Of a DNA stretch of 64,000 nucleotides, positions 15,984 to 24,468 are shown one piece after another. Position numbers and translations under genes: made by a program. Under the pieces are notes generated by a model that was given only the letters and a program-made list of their open reading frames with translations, was not told where the DNA came from and made no database searches. How positions within the stretch are numbered: position 1 is the first letter of the stretch; every line of letters begins with the position of its first letter. Source of the DNA: RGIG8748 sp045539515 (lineage in GTDB: Bacteria > Bacillota > Clostridia > UMGS1810); the NCBI GenBank assembly GCA_045539515.1, contig JAZQFN010000059.1:1-64000 (forward strand). Direction: 5' to 3'.

Positions 15984-17165
15984 ATGATAACAGATAAATA
16001 TTTAAAAAAATTCAATAAAATACTTGTGCCTGTTATTTGCTTTTTTTTGCTGTGGCTGTGTGCCTGCACCAACGAACAGGAGTACCAAAAAACCATTTCT
16101 CCTGTGGCGGAGATACCAAAGAAAGAGCCATCCCGGGCAGAGATTGTTATCAGCGATATGACCTTGTCGGATATGATATACCAGATGATGTTCCTTCCTC
16201 CGGAAACCATATCCGGCGAAGGCAGAGTTACAGGTTTTACTGACAGCTTAAAGGAAGGACTTAATAAATATCCCGTAGGCGGTATAGTTTATTTTTCCCC
16301 TAATTTCACCAACAGAGAAGCTACAGTTCAAATGATAGCCGAAACTAAAGCCGCCTGCAAAATTGCACCCTTTGTGGGTGTGGACGAAGAGGGCGGGGTG
16401 GTATCACGTCTTGGAGATAACCCAAATATGGGCGTAACCCGTCACCCGAATATGCAAAGTATAGGAAATACCGGCGACCCCAAGAGGGCATATGCCGTAG
16501 GAGAAACCCTTGGAAAAGAGCTTACCGCTGTGGGTTTTAATATGGATTTTGCCCCAAATGCCGATGTGCTTGTAAATATGAATAATACCGAAATCGGAAG
16601 CCGTTCCTTCGGCAGTGACCCTTATCTTGTGGGAAGTATGGTGCAAAATGCAGTAAAAGGTATGCAGGATAATAACTTATCGGCAACCTTAAAGCATTTT
16701 CCCGGTCACGGAAGCACTCACGCCGACTCCCACATGGGCTACAGCGAGAGTGGGCGCACCTTGGAGGAGCTTCGCTCCTGCGAGTTTATTCCGTTTAAGG
16801 AAGGTATTGAGGCAGACTTTGTAATGGTGAGCCATATGACACTTATAAGTGCCACGGAAGAAAAGGTTCCGTCCTCTGTATCCAAAGAGGTTATAACCGA
16901 TTGGCTTAAAGGTGAGCTTGGCTATAAGGGGATAGTAATTACCGACTCTTTTATTATGGGAGCCATTACCTCCAAATATACTCCCGGAGAGGCTGCGGTA
17001 AAAGCAATAAAGGCAGGAGCGGATATGATACTTATAACTCCCGACCCCAAGGCAAGCCACGATGCCATTATGGCAGCTGTGCAATCGGGAGAAATAACCG
17101 AAGAGAGAATTAAGGAAAGTGTACTTAAAATAATAGAACTTAAAATTAAAAGAGGTATTATATAA
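15984..17165 (+). CDS. Glycoside hydrolase family 3 beta-N-acetylhexosaminidase, lipoprotein
   Basis: 393 residues. The N-terminus has a basic start, a hydrophobic stretch (about 12-28) and a lipobox ending LCAC, so it is probably a lipoprotein on the outer face of the membrane. The GH3 domain follows, with KHFPGHGSTHADSH (NagZ signature with general acid/base His-Asp) near residue 236, VDEEGGVVSRL near 132, and the nucleophile Asp in VITDSFIMG. It would cleave N-acetylglucosamine from muropeptides or other glycans in wall turnover. ATG 15984 with AGGAAGGTGG upstream is preferred over an upstream in-frame ATG that lacks a ribosome binding site. The gene is monocistronic, with a terminator after it. 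Confidence 0.9.
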   Translation: MITDKYLKKFNKILVPVICFFLLWLCACTNEQEYQKTISPVAEIPKKEPSRAEIVISDMTLSDMIYQMMFLPPETISGEGRVTGFTDSLKEGLNKYPVGGIVYFSPNFTNREATVQMIAETKAACKIAPFVGVDEEGGVVSRLGDNPNMGVTRHPNMQSIGNTGDPKRAYAVGETLGKELTAVGFNMDFAPNADVLVNMNNTEIGSRSFGSDPYLVGSMVQNAVKGMQDNNLSATLKHFPGHGSTHADSHMGYSESGRTLEELRSCEFIPFKEGIEADFVMVSHMTLISATEEKVPSSVSKEVITDWLKGELGYKGIVITDSFIMGAITSKYTPGEAAVKAIKAGADMILITPDPKASHDAIMAAVQSGEITEERIKESVLKIIELKIKRGII

Positions 17166-17172
17166 AAAAATA

Positions 17173-17203
17173 AGGAGATGTAAAAATCATTTTTACATCT
17201 CCT
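17173..17203. terminator. Bidirectional terminator
   Basis: AGGAGATGTAAAAAT and its complement form a near-perfect stem with almost no loop, between the converging NagZ-like and zinc-ribbon genes. It shares the GTAAAAA core seen in several terminators of this window. Confidence 0.8.
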
Positions 17204-17231
17204 GTTTGTTTAAAAAAGCATTCCGGTAAGC

Positions 17232-17918
17232 TTAATTAGCTCTTCTGTCTGCTCCGCAATTGTAGCAGAAATTAGCATCTTTTACCAGACGTGTTCCGCA
17301 AAATGTGCAAAACCTGTTGTCAAGAGGTACACTTTCCGCTTTGGGAGCAAAGCTTATGTCCGGGGCTTTCGGGGTTTCTTTTACGGCTTCTTTTTTGACA
17401 GGTGCTTCTTCCAAAGGAGCCTTTTTTTTAGATAATTTACGAGCAGGCGCCATCTCCTGCACGGGAGCTTGTACTTCTTCGGTTTTTTCCTCTTTTTCTT
17501 CCTTAGGAGTTTCCATGAAGGATGGAGAAGCCTCCGGGAGTAGCTCATCTTCCGGCGCTGGGGTGTCGGCAGGGGTATCTTTTTCCTGCTCTAAAAATTT
17601 TTCAAAGTATTCAAATATATTTGCTATATTTCGGGAGTTCTTGCCCATATCCAGTATTTGTGTGGGCAGAGCAGCTTCGGAAAATATGTCAACCTTTGTG
17701 GAGGTGGGGCTTATCTCCGTAAGTGAGATTGTTATTTTTTCACCGTAAGATGTAAAGGAAAATCCGTGATGAAATCTGTACCATACACCCCAGTCTTCCT
17801 TATTTTCGGATTTTAAAGTGATATTCAGCTCAGAGCTGAATCTTCGGGATTTGATTTCTTTTTGAAGTGTTGCAAAAGAATAGTTAAATATTTTTTCTTT
17901 TTGTGATTTTGAACCCAT
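17232..17918 (-). CDS. Zinc-ribbon protein of unknown function
   Basis: 228 residues, not recognised as a named family. The first about 115 residues form a compact alpha/beta domain (with WGVWYRFHHGFSFTSYGEK). A low-complexity stretch rich in Glu, Pro, Ala and Lys follows (about 118-195). The C-terminal zinc ribbon has CTFCG and CYNCG pairs near residues 204-222. This layout, a domain plus flexible linker plus ribbon, is common in small Bacillota proteins with adaptor-like roles. GGAGGT precedes the ATG. It stands alone between terminators and the AraC-type gene upstream. Confidence 0.75.
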   Translation of the reverse strand: MGSKSQKEKIFNYSFATLQKEIKSRRFSSELNITLKSENKEDWGVWYRFHHGFSFTSYGEKITISLTEISPTSTKVDIFSEAALPTQILDMGKNSRNIANIFEYFEKFLEQEKDTPADTPAPEDELLPEASPSFMETPKEEKEEKTEEVQAPVQEMAPARKLSKKKAPLEEAPVKKEAVKETPKAPDISFAPKAESVPLDNRFCTFCGTRLVKDANFCYNCGADRRAN

Positions 17919-17954
17919 AGTGAATACCTCCTGTGTATAATTATGTTTATTATT

Positions 17955-18848
17955 TCACTTTTTCTCTTTTGTGTCAATAGTCCCATTAAAAATAATTGCC
18001 GAAGCGCGCATTTTTCCCGGAGTTGTACCGTGGTGCTTTTTAAATGCCGAGAAAAAGCTGTGAGTACATTTGTAGCCTACGCTTTCCGCTATTTTTTCAA
18101 AGCTCATATCTGTGGATTCCACCAGGGCGGAAGCCTTTTCCAACTTTGTTATCATAAGTTTTTTTGCAAAGGACATTTTGTATATGGATTTTACGGTCCT
18201 TAAGGTCTGCTGACGGCTTAAATGAAGCATGGAAGCAAGCTCTGTAAGAGAAGCATGGGAATAGTCGTTTTCTATGTAGCTTTCTATTATATAATTTCTG
18301 TAGAGGGTGCTGTCGGGCATCGTTTCCATATCGGTTTTCTTTTCGCTGTGGCAGGTTTCCTTCATAAGTATTATTATTTCGTGAAGACAGGAGATTATAA
18401 GCTCCTTCTTTTCATTATATTTGCCGTAATGATATCTTGCCAGTCGACGGAAAGCATCTGCACCCGAAAATGACGGGAAAACAATAAGCTTTGAAGAAGT
18501 AAGATTTTCAAACTCTTTAAAATACTCTTTTGAGGATTTATCTTTAGTTTTGGAGCAGGTAAGAGATACTGCTGTCCGTTGTGTATTGCCGAAAGAAACC
18601 GTATTGTGCTTAAGACCGGCAGGCACCAGGGCAGCATCTTTTTCCTTGAGAATAAATGTGGTGTCGTTTGTTTTTATTTCAAGCTCGCCATGTGTTACGT
18701 AAAACAGCTCGCAATATTCGTGGCTGTGCATTCCGCTTTCTTCTTCCATATATTCTCTAAGGCTTCCCGTATCGGTAAAAAACGTAATAAGTGCATTGCC
18801 TATTTTAAGGGGATATTCGTCATAGTCTCTCAAAGTTTTTCTTGTCAT
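17955..18848 (-). CDS. AraC family transcriptional regulator
   Basis: 297 residues. The N-terminal about 120 form a cupin-like sensor (MHSHEYCELFYVTHGELEI, a typical His-containing sugar-binding arm). The C-terminal about 100 carry two helix-turn-helix units, ending IAESVGYKCTHSFFSAFKKHHGTTPGKMR, the AraC signature. It is transcribed away from the MFS transporter gene, and an inverted repeat just upstream of that transporter's promoter is a likely binding site. Control of uptake of a sugar or glycoside is inferred. Confidence 0.9.
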   Translation of the reverse strand: MTRKTLRDYDEYPLKIGNALITFFTDTGSLREYMEEESGMHSHEYCELFYVTHGELEIKTNDTTFILKEKDAALVPAGLKHNTVSFGNTQRTAVSLTCSKTKDKSSKEYFKEFENLTSSKLIVFPSFSGADAFRRLARYHYGKYNEKKELIISCLHEIIILMKETCHSEKKTDMETMPDSTLYRNYIIESYIENDYSHASLTELASMLHLSRQQTLRTVKSIYKMSFAKKLMITKLEKASALVESTDMSFEKIAESVGYKCTHSFFSAFKKHHGTTPGKMRASAIIFNGTIDTKEKK

Positions 18849-18911
18849 ATATGCTCACCTCGCCTTTATTTTATCACAGAAATATTTCATTAACAACAAA
18901 AATATCACTGC

Positions 18912-18943
18912 AATACTACATATTTTGAAAAAAATGTAGTATT
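18912..18943. promoter_or_regulatory. Inverted repeat, likely AraC-type operator
   Basis: AATACTACAT (18912-18921) and its perfect complement ATGTAGTATT (18934-18943) with a 12-base spacer. The right arm ends six bases before the -35 box of the MFS promoter, the place where an activator of this class would touch RNA polymerase. Confidence 0.6.
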
Positions 18944-18949
18944 TGAGTA

Positions 18950-18978
18950 TTGAAATTGACTTACGACAGTGGTATCAT
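18950..18978 (+). promoter_or_regulatory. Promoter of the MFS transporter gene
   Basis: TTGAAA (18950-18955) and TATCAT (18973-18978) separated by 17 bases. The imperfect boxes fit an activated promoter. Confidence 0.6.
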
Positions 18979-19022
18979 ACACAACTGGTAAAGGATTGTA
19001 CTTGTTTAAGGAGATTTATACA

Positions 19023-20228
19023 ATGAGCAACGAAATAAAATTATATTTTCAAAATATCTTTTACAATTTCATATATCTGTTTCTTGCAGGGACGGTTTTG
19101 CAGACCTTTTTGCTTGAATGCGGTTTCTCGGAAAATACGGTCAATGTGTATTTTTCGGTAATGCAGATGGTTCAGCTTGGAGTTATGTTGCTGTTTTCCA
19201 AAAAGATGGACAGTGTTAAAAATGTTATAAAAGCCGTATCCTTGACATATCTTCCCGGAATACCTTTGGTTTTGTACCTTATATTCATGGGCAAGCTTGG
19301 TCAAAACGAAATTACATGGGCACTTATAATTGTGTATGCTTTTTCCGTATTGTTCAACGCAGGTCACGGTCTGTACACAGCTTTGTGCTACAAGCTTCCT
19401 TACCATATTATGGATATGAAAAACTACGGCAAAATAACTGCTCGCTCCGGTCTTATAATAGGTATTGTTTCCACGGTATTTTCTTATCTTCTTACATTCT
19501 TTGTAGATAAATTCCATGACAGATATTTTGTTGTGATGACTTGTGTATACATATTTTGTCTTATGCTTATACCTGCTTTTTTTCTTGTTACAAAATCCAT
19601 GAAAAAAGTGGGAGTAAATGTGCAAACCGAAAAACCGTCGGAAAAGAAAGAAATAAATATATTTACATACAAGCCGTTTTATGTGCTTGCTCTGCCTAAT
19701 TTTTTAAGAGGATTTTGTATGGGTATTACAAATCTCATTGTCACCGTAGGATATCATGAAAATATTCTTGATGCCAAAAGCGCTTCCGTTGTTCTTGTGC
19801 TTCTCAATGTATTTACCGCAGTAAGCTGTCTTTTGTATCCGTTTATATCTAAAAAACTCAAGGAATACCGCATGATACCTCTGTTTTCTCTGGGAGTTGC
19901 AGTTTTTCTTGTATGTATGTTTGCTTTCAAGGGAACTACGATGTTTCTTATAATGTATGCCTTAATGTTCTTCAGCCGGAATCTTATAGATTATGCAATT
20001 CCTGTGGCAGTTACCCAGATTGTGGACTACGATGTTATGGGGCAGTATTCTTCCTGGCGAATGCTTTTGAATGCCGGCGGAATTATAGTCGCAGGCTTTG
20101 TGTGCATACCCATGCTTAAAGCCTTTGGTGCTGTGGCAAGTATGATTGTGACAGGCGGTGCAATGATTTTGTGCGGTATGACGTATTACATCTATATGAA
20201 AAAGAACTTGCCTGAAAATATGAAATGA
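19023..20228 (+). CDS. MFS transporter
   Basis: 401 residues with about twelve hydrophobic helices in two halves, separated by a charged cytoplasmic loop around residues 195-215 (KKVGVNVQTEKPSEKKE). It resembles major facilitator transporters, possibly of the sugar/cation symporter group, but no substrate motif is clear. ATG 19023 is preceded by AAGGAG; the frame is open slightly further upstream without a ribosome binding site. The neighbouring divergent AraC-type regulator suggests inducible uptake of a carbohydrate. A hairpin follows at 20264-20305. Confidence 0.82.
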   Translation: MSNEIKLYFQNIFYNFIYLFLAGTVLQTFLLECGFSENTVNVYFSVMQMVQLGVMLLFSKKMDSVKNVIKAVSLTYLPGIPLVLYLIFMGKLGQNEITWALIIVYAFSVLFNAGHGLYTALCYKLPYHIMDMKNYGKITARSGLIIGIVSTVFSYLLTFFVDKFHDRYFVVMTCVYIFCLMLIPAFFLVTKSMKKVGVNVQTEKPSEKKEINIFTYKPFYVLALPNFLRGFCMGITNLIVTVGYHENILDAKSASVVLVLLNVFTAVSCLLYPFISKKLKEYRMIPLFSLGVAVFLVCMFAFKGTTMFLIMYALMFFSRNLIDYAIPVAVTQIVDYDVMGQYSSWRMLLNAGGIIVAGFVCIPMLKAFGAVASMIVTGGAMILCGMTYYIYMKKNLPENMK

Positions 20229-20251
20229 GGTTGAAATTTTTATAAAATTCA

Positions 20252-20305
20252 TTGACAAAAAGCAGATGCTATCTTACAATTGTGTGCAGATAGCATCTTT
20301 TTTTA
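20252..20305 (+). promoter_or_regulatory. Promoter interleaved with a perfect palindrome (terminator or operator)
   Basis: TTGACA (20252-20257) and TACAAT (20275-20280), 17 bases apart, form a near-consensus promoter for the sugar kinase. The spacer holds AGATGCTATCT (20264-20274), and its exact complement lies at 20288-20298, just after the expected transcription start, followed by seven T residues. The same DNA can therefore end the upstream MFS transcript (stem plus T tract) and serve as a repressor operator across the -10 box. Confidence 0.65.
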
Positions 20306-20326
20306 TAAAATATGGGAGATACGATA

Positions 20327-21580
20327 ATGAAAATTATAGGTATAGATATAGGCACAACAAGCGTATGCGGCGTCAGATTGGATGCCAAAACAGGTAATGT
20401 GGAAAAATCCCGTACCGAAAACAGCAACGCCTTTATAAAAGAATGTGAACCCTTTGAAAAAATACAGTCTGTGGATAAGATTATAACAATAGCTACAGAT
20501 ATTCTTGAAGATCTTTATGAGGGGGAAACGGCTGCTATAGGTGTAACCGGACAGATGCACGGTATTGTGTATACCGATGCCGAAGGAAACGCCGTAAGTC
20601 CTTTATATACCTGGCAGGACGAAAGAGGAAATATAAAATATAAAGATTCCACCTATGCGGAATTTGTCGGCAGTCCTTCCGGCTACGGAGCCGTAACAGA
20701 TTTTTATAACCGCGAAAAGGGTATACGGCCGGAAAATGCCGTAAGCTACTGCACAATTCAGGATTATTTTGTAATGAGGCTGTGCTCTCTTAAAACACCT
20801 GTTATTCACAAAACGGATTTTTTAAGCTTCGGAAATGGAGTAGAGTGCAATGCCGCTACGGTTACAGACGGCTATATCCTTGCCGGAAAATACAAGGAAA
20901 TTCCCGTGGCGGTTGCCATAGGCGATAACCAGGCAAGCGTTTTTTCTACCCTTGATGAAGAAAGTGTTCTTGTAAATGTAGGAACGGGAAGTCAGGTATC
21001 TGTAATAGCCCATGAACCCATAGAAGCCGAAAACGTAGAAACAAGACCATATTTTGACGGAAAACACCTGATTGTAGGTGCGGCACTTTGCGGCGGAAGG
21101 GCATACTCTGTTTTGAAAAAATTTTACGAGAGGGTTCTTTCCTATACGCCTGTTTTGGCTGAAGCCGATGTTTACGGTATAATGGAAAAAATGCTTTTAA
21201 ATGCAAAAGATTCCCTTAAGGTAGATACCCGATTTGCAGGTACAAGAGGCGACAAATCCGTAACGGGGTCCGTTTTGGGTATAAACGAAAGCAATTTCAC
21301 CCCGGAAGCTCTTACTGCAGGCGTGCTTAAGGGTATGACGGAGGAGCTTTGGAATATGTATAACTCTATGGGCGTTTCCAAAGCAGGGCTTGTGGGTTCG
21401 GGAAACGGAATCCGCAAAAATCCTCACCTTGTAAAAATTACCGAAGAAATGTTCGGATTTAAAATGAAAATCCCCTGCCATGCGGAGGAAGCCGCCGTGG
21501 GTGCTGCAATGTATGCAGCAGTAGCTTCGGGAATATTCAAAGATTCAAACGAGGCGCAAAGTATTATAAAATATGAGTAA
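20327..21580 (+). CDS. FGGY-family carbohydrate kinase (sedoheptulokinase-like)
   Basis: 417 residues of the FGGY sugar-kinase fold. The N-terminal phosphate loop is IGIDIGTTSVCGV. TGQMHGIVY followed by YTWQDERG resembles sedoheptulokinases more than xylulo- or gluconate kinases. GTGSQVSV is the second phosphate loop, and GLVGSGNGIRKNP closes the adenosine pocket. At 417 residues it is shorter than typical 480-520 FGGY kinases, which is also true of some sedoheptulokinase-like members. ATG 20327 follows GGGAGA; an upstream in-frame ATG at 20312 overlaps that site. The actual sugar is not known. Confidence 0.82.
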   Translation: MKIIGIDIGTTSVCGVRLDAKTGNVEKSRTENSNAFIKECEPFEKIQSVDKIITIATDILEDLYEGETAAIGVTGQMHGIVYTDAEGNAVSPLYTWQDERGNIKYKDSTYAEFVGSPSGYGAVTDFYNREKGIRPENAVSYCTIQDYFVMRLCSLKTPVIHKTDFLSFGNGVECNAATVTDGYILAGKYKEIPVAVAIGDNQASVFSTLDEESVLVNVGTGSQVSVIAHEPIEAENVETRPYFDGKHLIVGAALCGGRAYSVLKKFYERVLSYTPVLAEADVYGIMEKMLLNAKDSLKVDTRFAGTRGDKSVTGSVLGINESNFTPEALTAGVLKGMTEELWNMYNSMGVSKAGLVGSGNGIRKNPHLVKITEEMFGFKMKIPCHAEEAAVGAAMYAAVASGIFKDSNEAQSIIKYE

Positions 21581-21585
21581 AATTA

Positions 21586-21630
21586 AAAGGGAGTGTAAAA
21601 AACTTGACTTTTTTTACATTCCCTTTGATT
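21586..21630. terminator. Bidirectional terminator (GGGAGTGTAAA type)
   Basis: AAAGGGAGTGTAAAAAA pairs with 21609-21626 (two G-T pairs) between the converging sugar kinase and leuB genes, with A and T tracts on either side serving both directions. The same GGGAGTGTAAA arm occurs at 44424 and 45232. Confidence 0.85.
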
Positions 21631-21639
21631 ATTTTTAGC

Positions 21640-22719
21640 TTATTCTATTGTGTCTGTTATAAGTTTTCCCATTTCGCTGCATCCGACTTTTGTGCATTTC
21701 TTTGCTTCCTCTTCATCCTGAGGCATAATGTCGGCGGTTCTGTAGCCTTCATCAAGAACCTTGGAAACGGCCTTTTCTATGGCATCGGCTTCCTCTGACA
21801 TATCAAAGCTGAATCTCAGCATCATTGCCGCCGAGAGAATTGTTCCTATGGGATTTGCAATATCCAACCCTGCAATGTCCGGTGCAGAGCCGTGAATGGG
21901 CTCATAAAGTCCCCGGCTTGTTGCACCAAGGCTTGAGGAAGGTATCATACCTATAGAGCCGGTTATCATAGATGCTTCGTCGGAGAGTATGTCGCCAAAC
22001 ATATTTTCCGTAACTATTACATCAAACTGGCTTGGGTCTTTAACTATCTGCATTGCGCAGTTGTCTACCAGCATATCCGAAAGCTCCACATCCGTGTACT
22101 CCTCTTCAAGACGGTGCATCACCTTTTTCCACAGTCTGCTGGAGTCAAGCACATTGCTCTTTTCCACAGAGCAAAGCTTCTTTCCGCGTTTTCTTGCAGT
22201 TTCAAAGCCTATTCTGCCGATACGCTCGATTTCTTCTTCGCTGTATTTAAGTATATCTGTGGCAATGTTGCCTTCGGTTTTGTGTTCCCCGAAGTATATA
22301 CCGCCTATAAGCTCACGGACTATTATAAAGTCTATGCCCTTATCTACAATATTGTCTTTAAGGGGCGATGCCGATGCAAGCTGCTTCCATATTTTTGCAG
22401 GGCGGTTGTTGGAGTAAACCTCCATACCTGCACGAAGCCTTAAAAGCCCCTTTTCCGGTCTTTTTTCGCCGGGGACATCGTTCCATTTGTTACCGCCTAC
22501 GGCGCCAAGAAGAACGCTGTCGGATTTTAAGCACTTGTCAAGCTCGCTTTGGGGCAGGGGATCGCCGTATTTGTCTATGGCACATCCGCCCATATCTGCA
22601 GGGGTGTAGGTAAAGCTGTGTCCGTAGAGTGCGGCTACCTTATCAAGCACCTTAATAGCCTCATTTACTATTTCGGGGCCTATGCCGTCACCGCGGATTA
22701 CTGCAATGTTTTTAGTCAT
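21640..22719 (-). CDS. leuB: 3-isopropylmalate dehydrogenase
   Basis: NAD-dependent oxidative decarboxylation of 3-isopropylmalate, the third step of leucine synthesis. 359 residues, with AVIRGDGIGPEIVNEA at the N-terminus, RLRAGMEVYSNNRPAK near 95 and the signature NMFGDILSDEASMITGSIGMIPS near 235, all typical. ATG 22719 follows GGAGGTGG; a GTG at 22728 overlaps that site. The start overlaps the end of leuD by eight bases. Confidence 0.96.
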   Translation of the reverse strand: MTKNIAVIRGDGIGPEIVNEAIKVLDKVAALYGHSFTYTPADMGGCAIDKYGDPLPQSELDKCLKSDSVLLGAVGGNKWNDVPGEKRPEKGLLRLRAGMEVYSNNRPAKIWKQLASASPLKDNIVDKGIDFIIVRELIGGIYFGEHKTEGNIATDILKYSEEEIERIGRIGFETARKRGKKLCSVEKSNVLDSSRLWKKVMHRLEEEYTDVELSDMLVDNCAMQIVKDPSQFDVIVTENMFGDILSDEASMITGSIGMIPSSSLGATSRGLYEPIHGSAPDIAGLDIANPIGTILSAAMMLRFSFDMSEEADAIEKAVSKVLDEGYRTADIMPQDEEEAKKCTKVGCSEMGKLITDTIE

Positions 22720-23206
22720 TGGCTCCACCTCCGATTGAGTTTAAGAGCCCTCCGGCTTTTATGATGTTCTGTATAAATTCCGGGAAGGGCTGAGCCATAT
22801 ACTTCTTTCCGGTGGTTATGTCAAATATTTCCCCTGTGTCAAAATCCACTCTTACTTCGTCGTTGGGGTTTATTTCCTCGGCGGCCTCTTCACATTCCAA
22901 TATAGCAAGACCTATGTTTATGGCATTGCGGTAGAATATCCTTGCAAAGCTCTTGGCGATTACACAACCTGTACCGCAGGTTTTTATAACGAGAGGAGCG
23001 TGTTCACGAGATGAACCGCAGCCGAAATTCCAACCGGCAATCATAATGTCGCCCTTGTTTACATTTTTCACAAATTCCGTGTCTATATCTTCCATACAAT
23101 GAAGTGAAAGCTCTTTGGCATCGGGAGTGTTTAAGTATCTTGCCGGGATTATTACGTCTGTATCCACGTTGTCGCCGTATTTAAAAACTTTTCCCCTGGT
23201 ATTCAT
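22712..23206 (-). CDS. leuD: 3-isopropylmalate dehydratase small subunit
   Basis: Small subunit of isopropylmalate isomerase. 164 residues of the archaeal/clostridial short type (MNTRGKVFKYGDNVDTDVIIPARYL, then the swivel loop GCGSSREHAPL near 56-66). The start overlaps the leuC stop (TAATG). The frame is open upstream only where it overlaps leuC. Confidence 0.95.
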   Translation of the reverse strand: MNTRGKVFKYGDNVDTDVIIPARYLNTPDAKELSLHCMEDIDTEFVKNVNKGDIMIAGWNFGCGSSREHAPLVIKTCGTGCVIAKSFARIFYRNAINIGLAILECEEAAEEINPNDEVRVDFDTGEIFDITTGKKYMAQPFPEFIQNIIKAGGLLNSIGGGAND

Positions 23207-24468
23207 TACGCTTCCTCCTTGTATGATGTTATATATCCGGCTATTGCACTTGCCGCAGCTGTGTGTGGGCTTGCAAGGTATACCTCGCTGTCTACGTGAC
23301 CCATTCTGCCTACAAAATTTCGGTTGGTGGTTGCCACACATTTCTCACCGGCAGCTAAGATTCCCATATATCCGCCAAGGCAGGGACCGCAGGTGGGAGT
23401 AGATACCACTGCACCTGCATCTATAAATGCGGTTACGTAGCCTCTTTGTACACATTCGCGGTAAATTTGCATTGTGGCAGGTATTATGATGCATCTTACA
23501 CCGTCTGCAACCTTTTTGCCATTCAATATTTTGTATGCCGCTTCCATATCTTCCATTCTGCCGTTGGTGCAGCTTCCGATTACTACCTGGTCTATTTTTA
23601 TGTTTTTAAGTTCATCGGCATTTTTTGTGTTTTCAGGAAGGTGAGGACAGCTTACCGTGGGTGTTATTTCCGAAAGGTTAATTTCTATAACCTGTTCATA
23701 ATCGGCATCGGCATCTGCCTCGTAAATTACAGGTTCCCTTTCGGTGCGACCCTTCATATATTCTGTTGTAATTTCATCTACGGGGAATATGCCGTTTTTA
23801 GCACCTGCTTCTATTGCCATGTTGCATATGCAAAGGCGGTCGTCCATGGAAAGGCTTTTTACCCCTTCGCCGGTAAATTCCATACTTTTGTAGAGGGCAC
23901 CGTCTACGCCAATTTTGCCTATTATGGTAAGTATTACATCCTTGCCGCTGCAGTTGGATTTAAGTGAGCCTTTAAGCTCAAACTTAATTGCGGAAGGTAC
24001 TTTAAACCACGCCATTCCTGTAGCCATACCTGCTGCCATATCCGTGGAGCCTACACCTGTGGAAAAGGCACCAAGTGCCCCGTAGGTGCAGGTGTGGGAG
24101 TCGGCACCTATAATGCAGTCACCTGCAGTTACCACTCCCTGCTCCGGAAGAAGGGCGTGCTCTATGCCCATCTTGCCCACGTCATAAAAATGGCTCACAC
24201 AATGCTCACAGGCAAACTCACGGCAGGTTTTGGATTGCTCTGCCGCCTTTATATCCTTGTTTGGTACAAAGTGGTCAAGAACTATAGCCACCCTGTCTTT
24301 ATCAAAAATCTTGTCAAAGCCTGCTTTGTTAAATTCATTTACCGCAACGGGTGTGGTAATGTCATTTCCCAGAACTATGTCAAGCTTTGCATTTATAAGC
24401 TGACCTGCCGCTACAGATTCAAGTCCTGCGTGGGAAGCCAGAATTTTTTGTGTCATTGTCATTCCCAT
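23206..24468 (-). CDS. leuC: 3-isopropylmalate dehydratase large subunit
   Basis: Large, iron-sulfur subunit of isopropylmalate isomerase. 420 residues, the LeuC/HacA short class. The [4Fe-4S] ligands are the Cys in VIGSCTNGR (about 302) and the pair in CGPCLGG (about 362-365); GADSHTCTYGALGAF is also diagnostic. The start shares a base with the leuA stop (TAATG); two more ATGs follow within the first five codons, and the second or third may be the true start. Oxygen-sensitive cluster chemistry fits the anaerobic life inferred here. Confidence 0.95.
   Translation of the reverse strand: MGMTMTQKILASHAGLESVAAGQLINAKLDIVLGNDITTPVAVNEFNKAGFDKIFDKDRVAIVLDHFVPNKDIKAAEQSKTCREFACEHCVSHFYDVGKMGIEHALLPEQGVVTAGDCIIGADSHTCTYGALGAFSTGVGSTDMAAGMATGMAWFKVPSAIKFELKGSLKSNCSGKDVILTIIGKIGVDGALYKSMEFTGEGVKSLSMDDRLCICNMAIEAGAKNGIFPVDEITTEYMKGRTEREPVIYEADADADYEQVIEINLSEITPTVSCPHLPENTKNADELKNIKIDQVVIGSCTNGRMEDMEAAYKILNGKKVADGVRCIIIPATMQIYRECVQRGYVTAFIDAGAVVSTPTCGPCLGGYMGILAAGEKCVATTNRNFVGRMGHVDSEVYLASPHTAAASAIAGYITSYKEEA

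Noticed and set aside
23207..23341. Upstream extension of leuD
   Set aside because: Lies wholly inside the end of leuC in another frame; the TAATG overlap gives a clear start.
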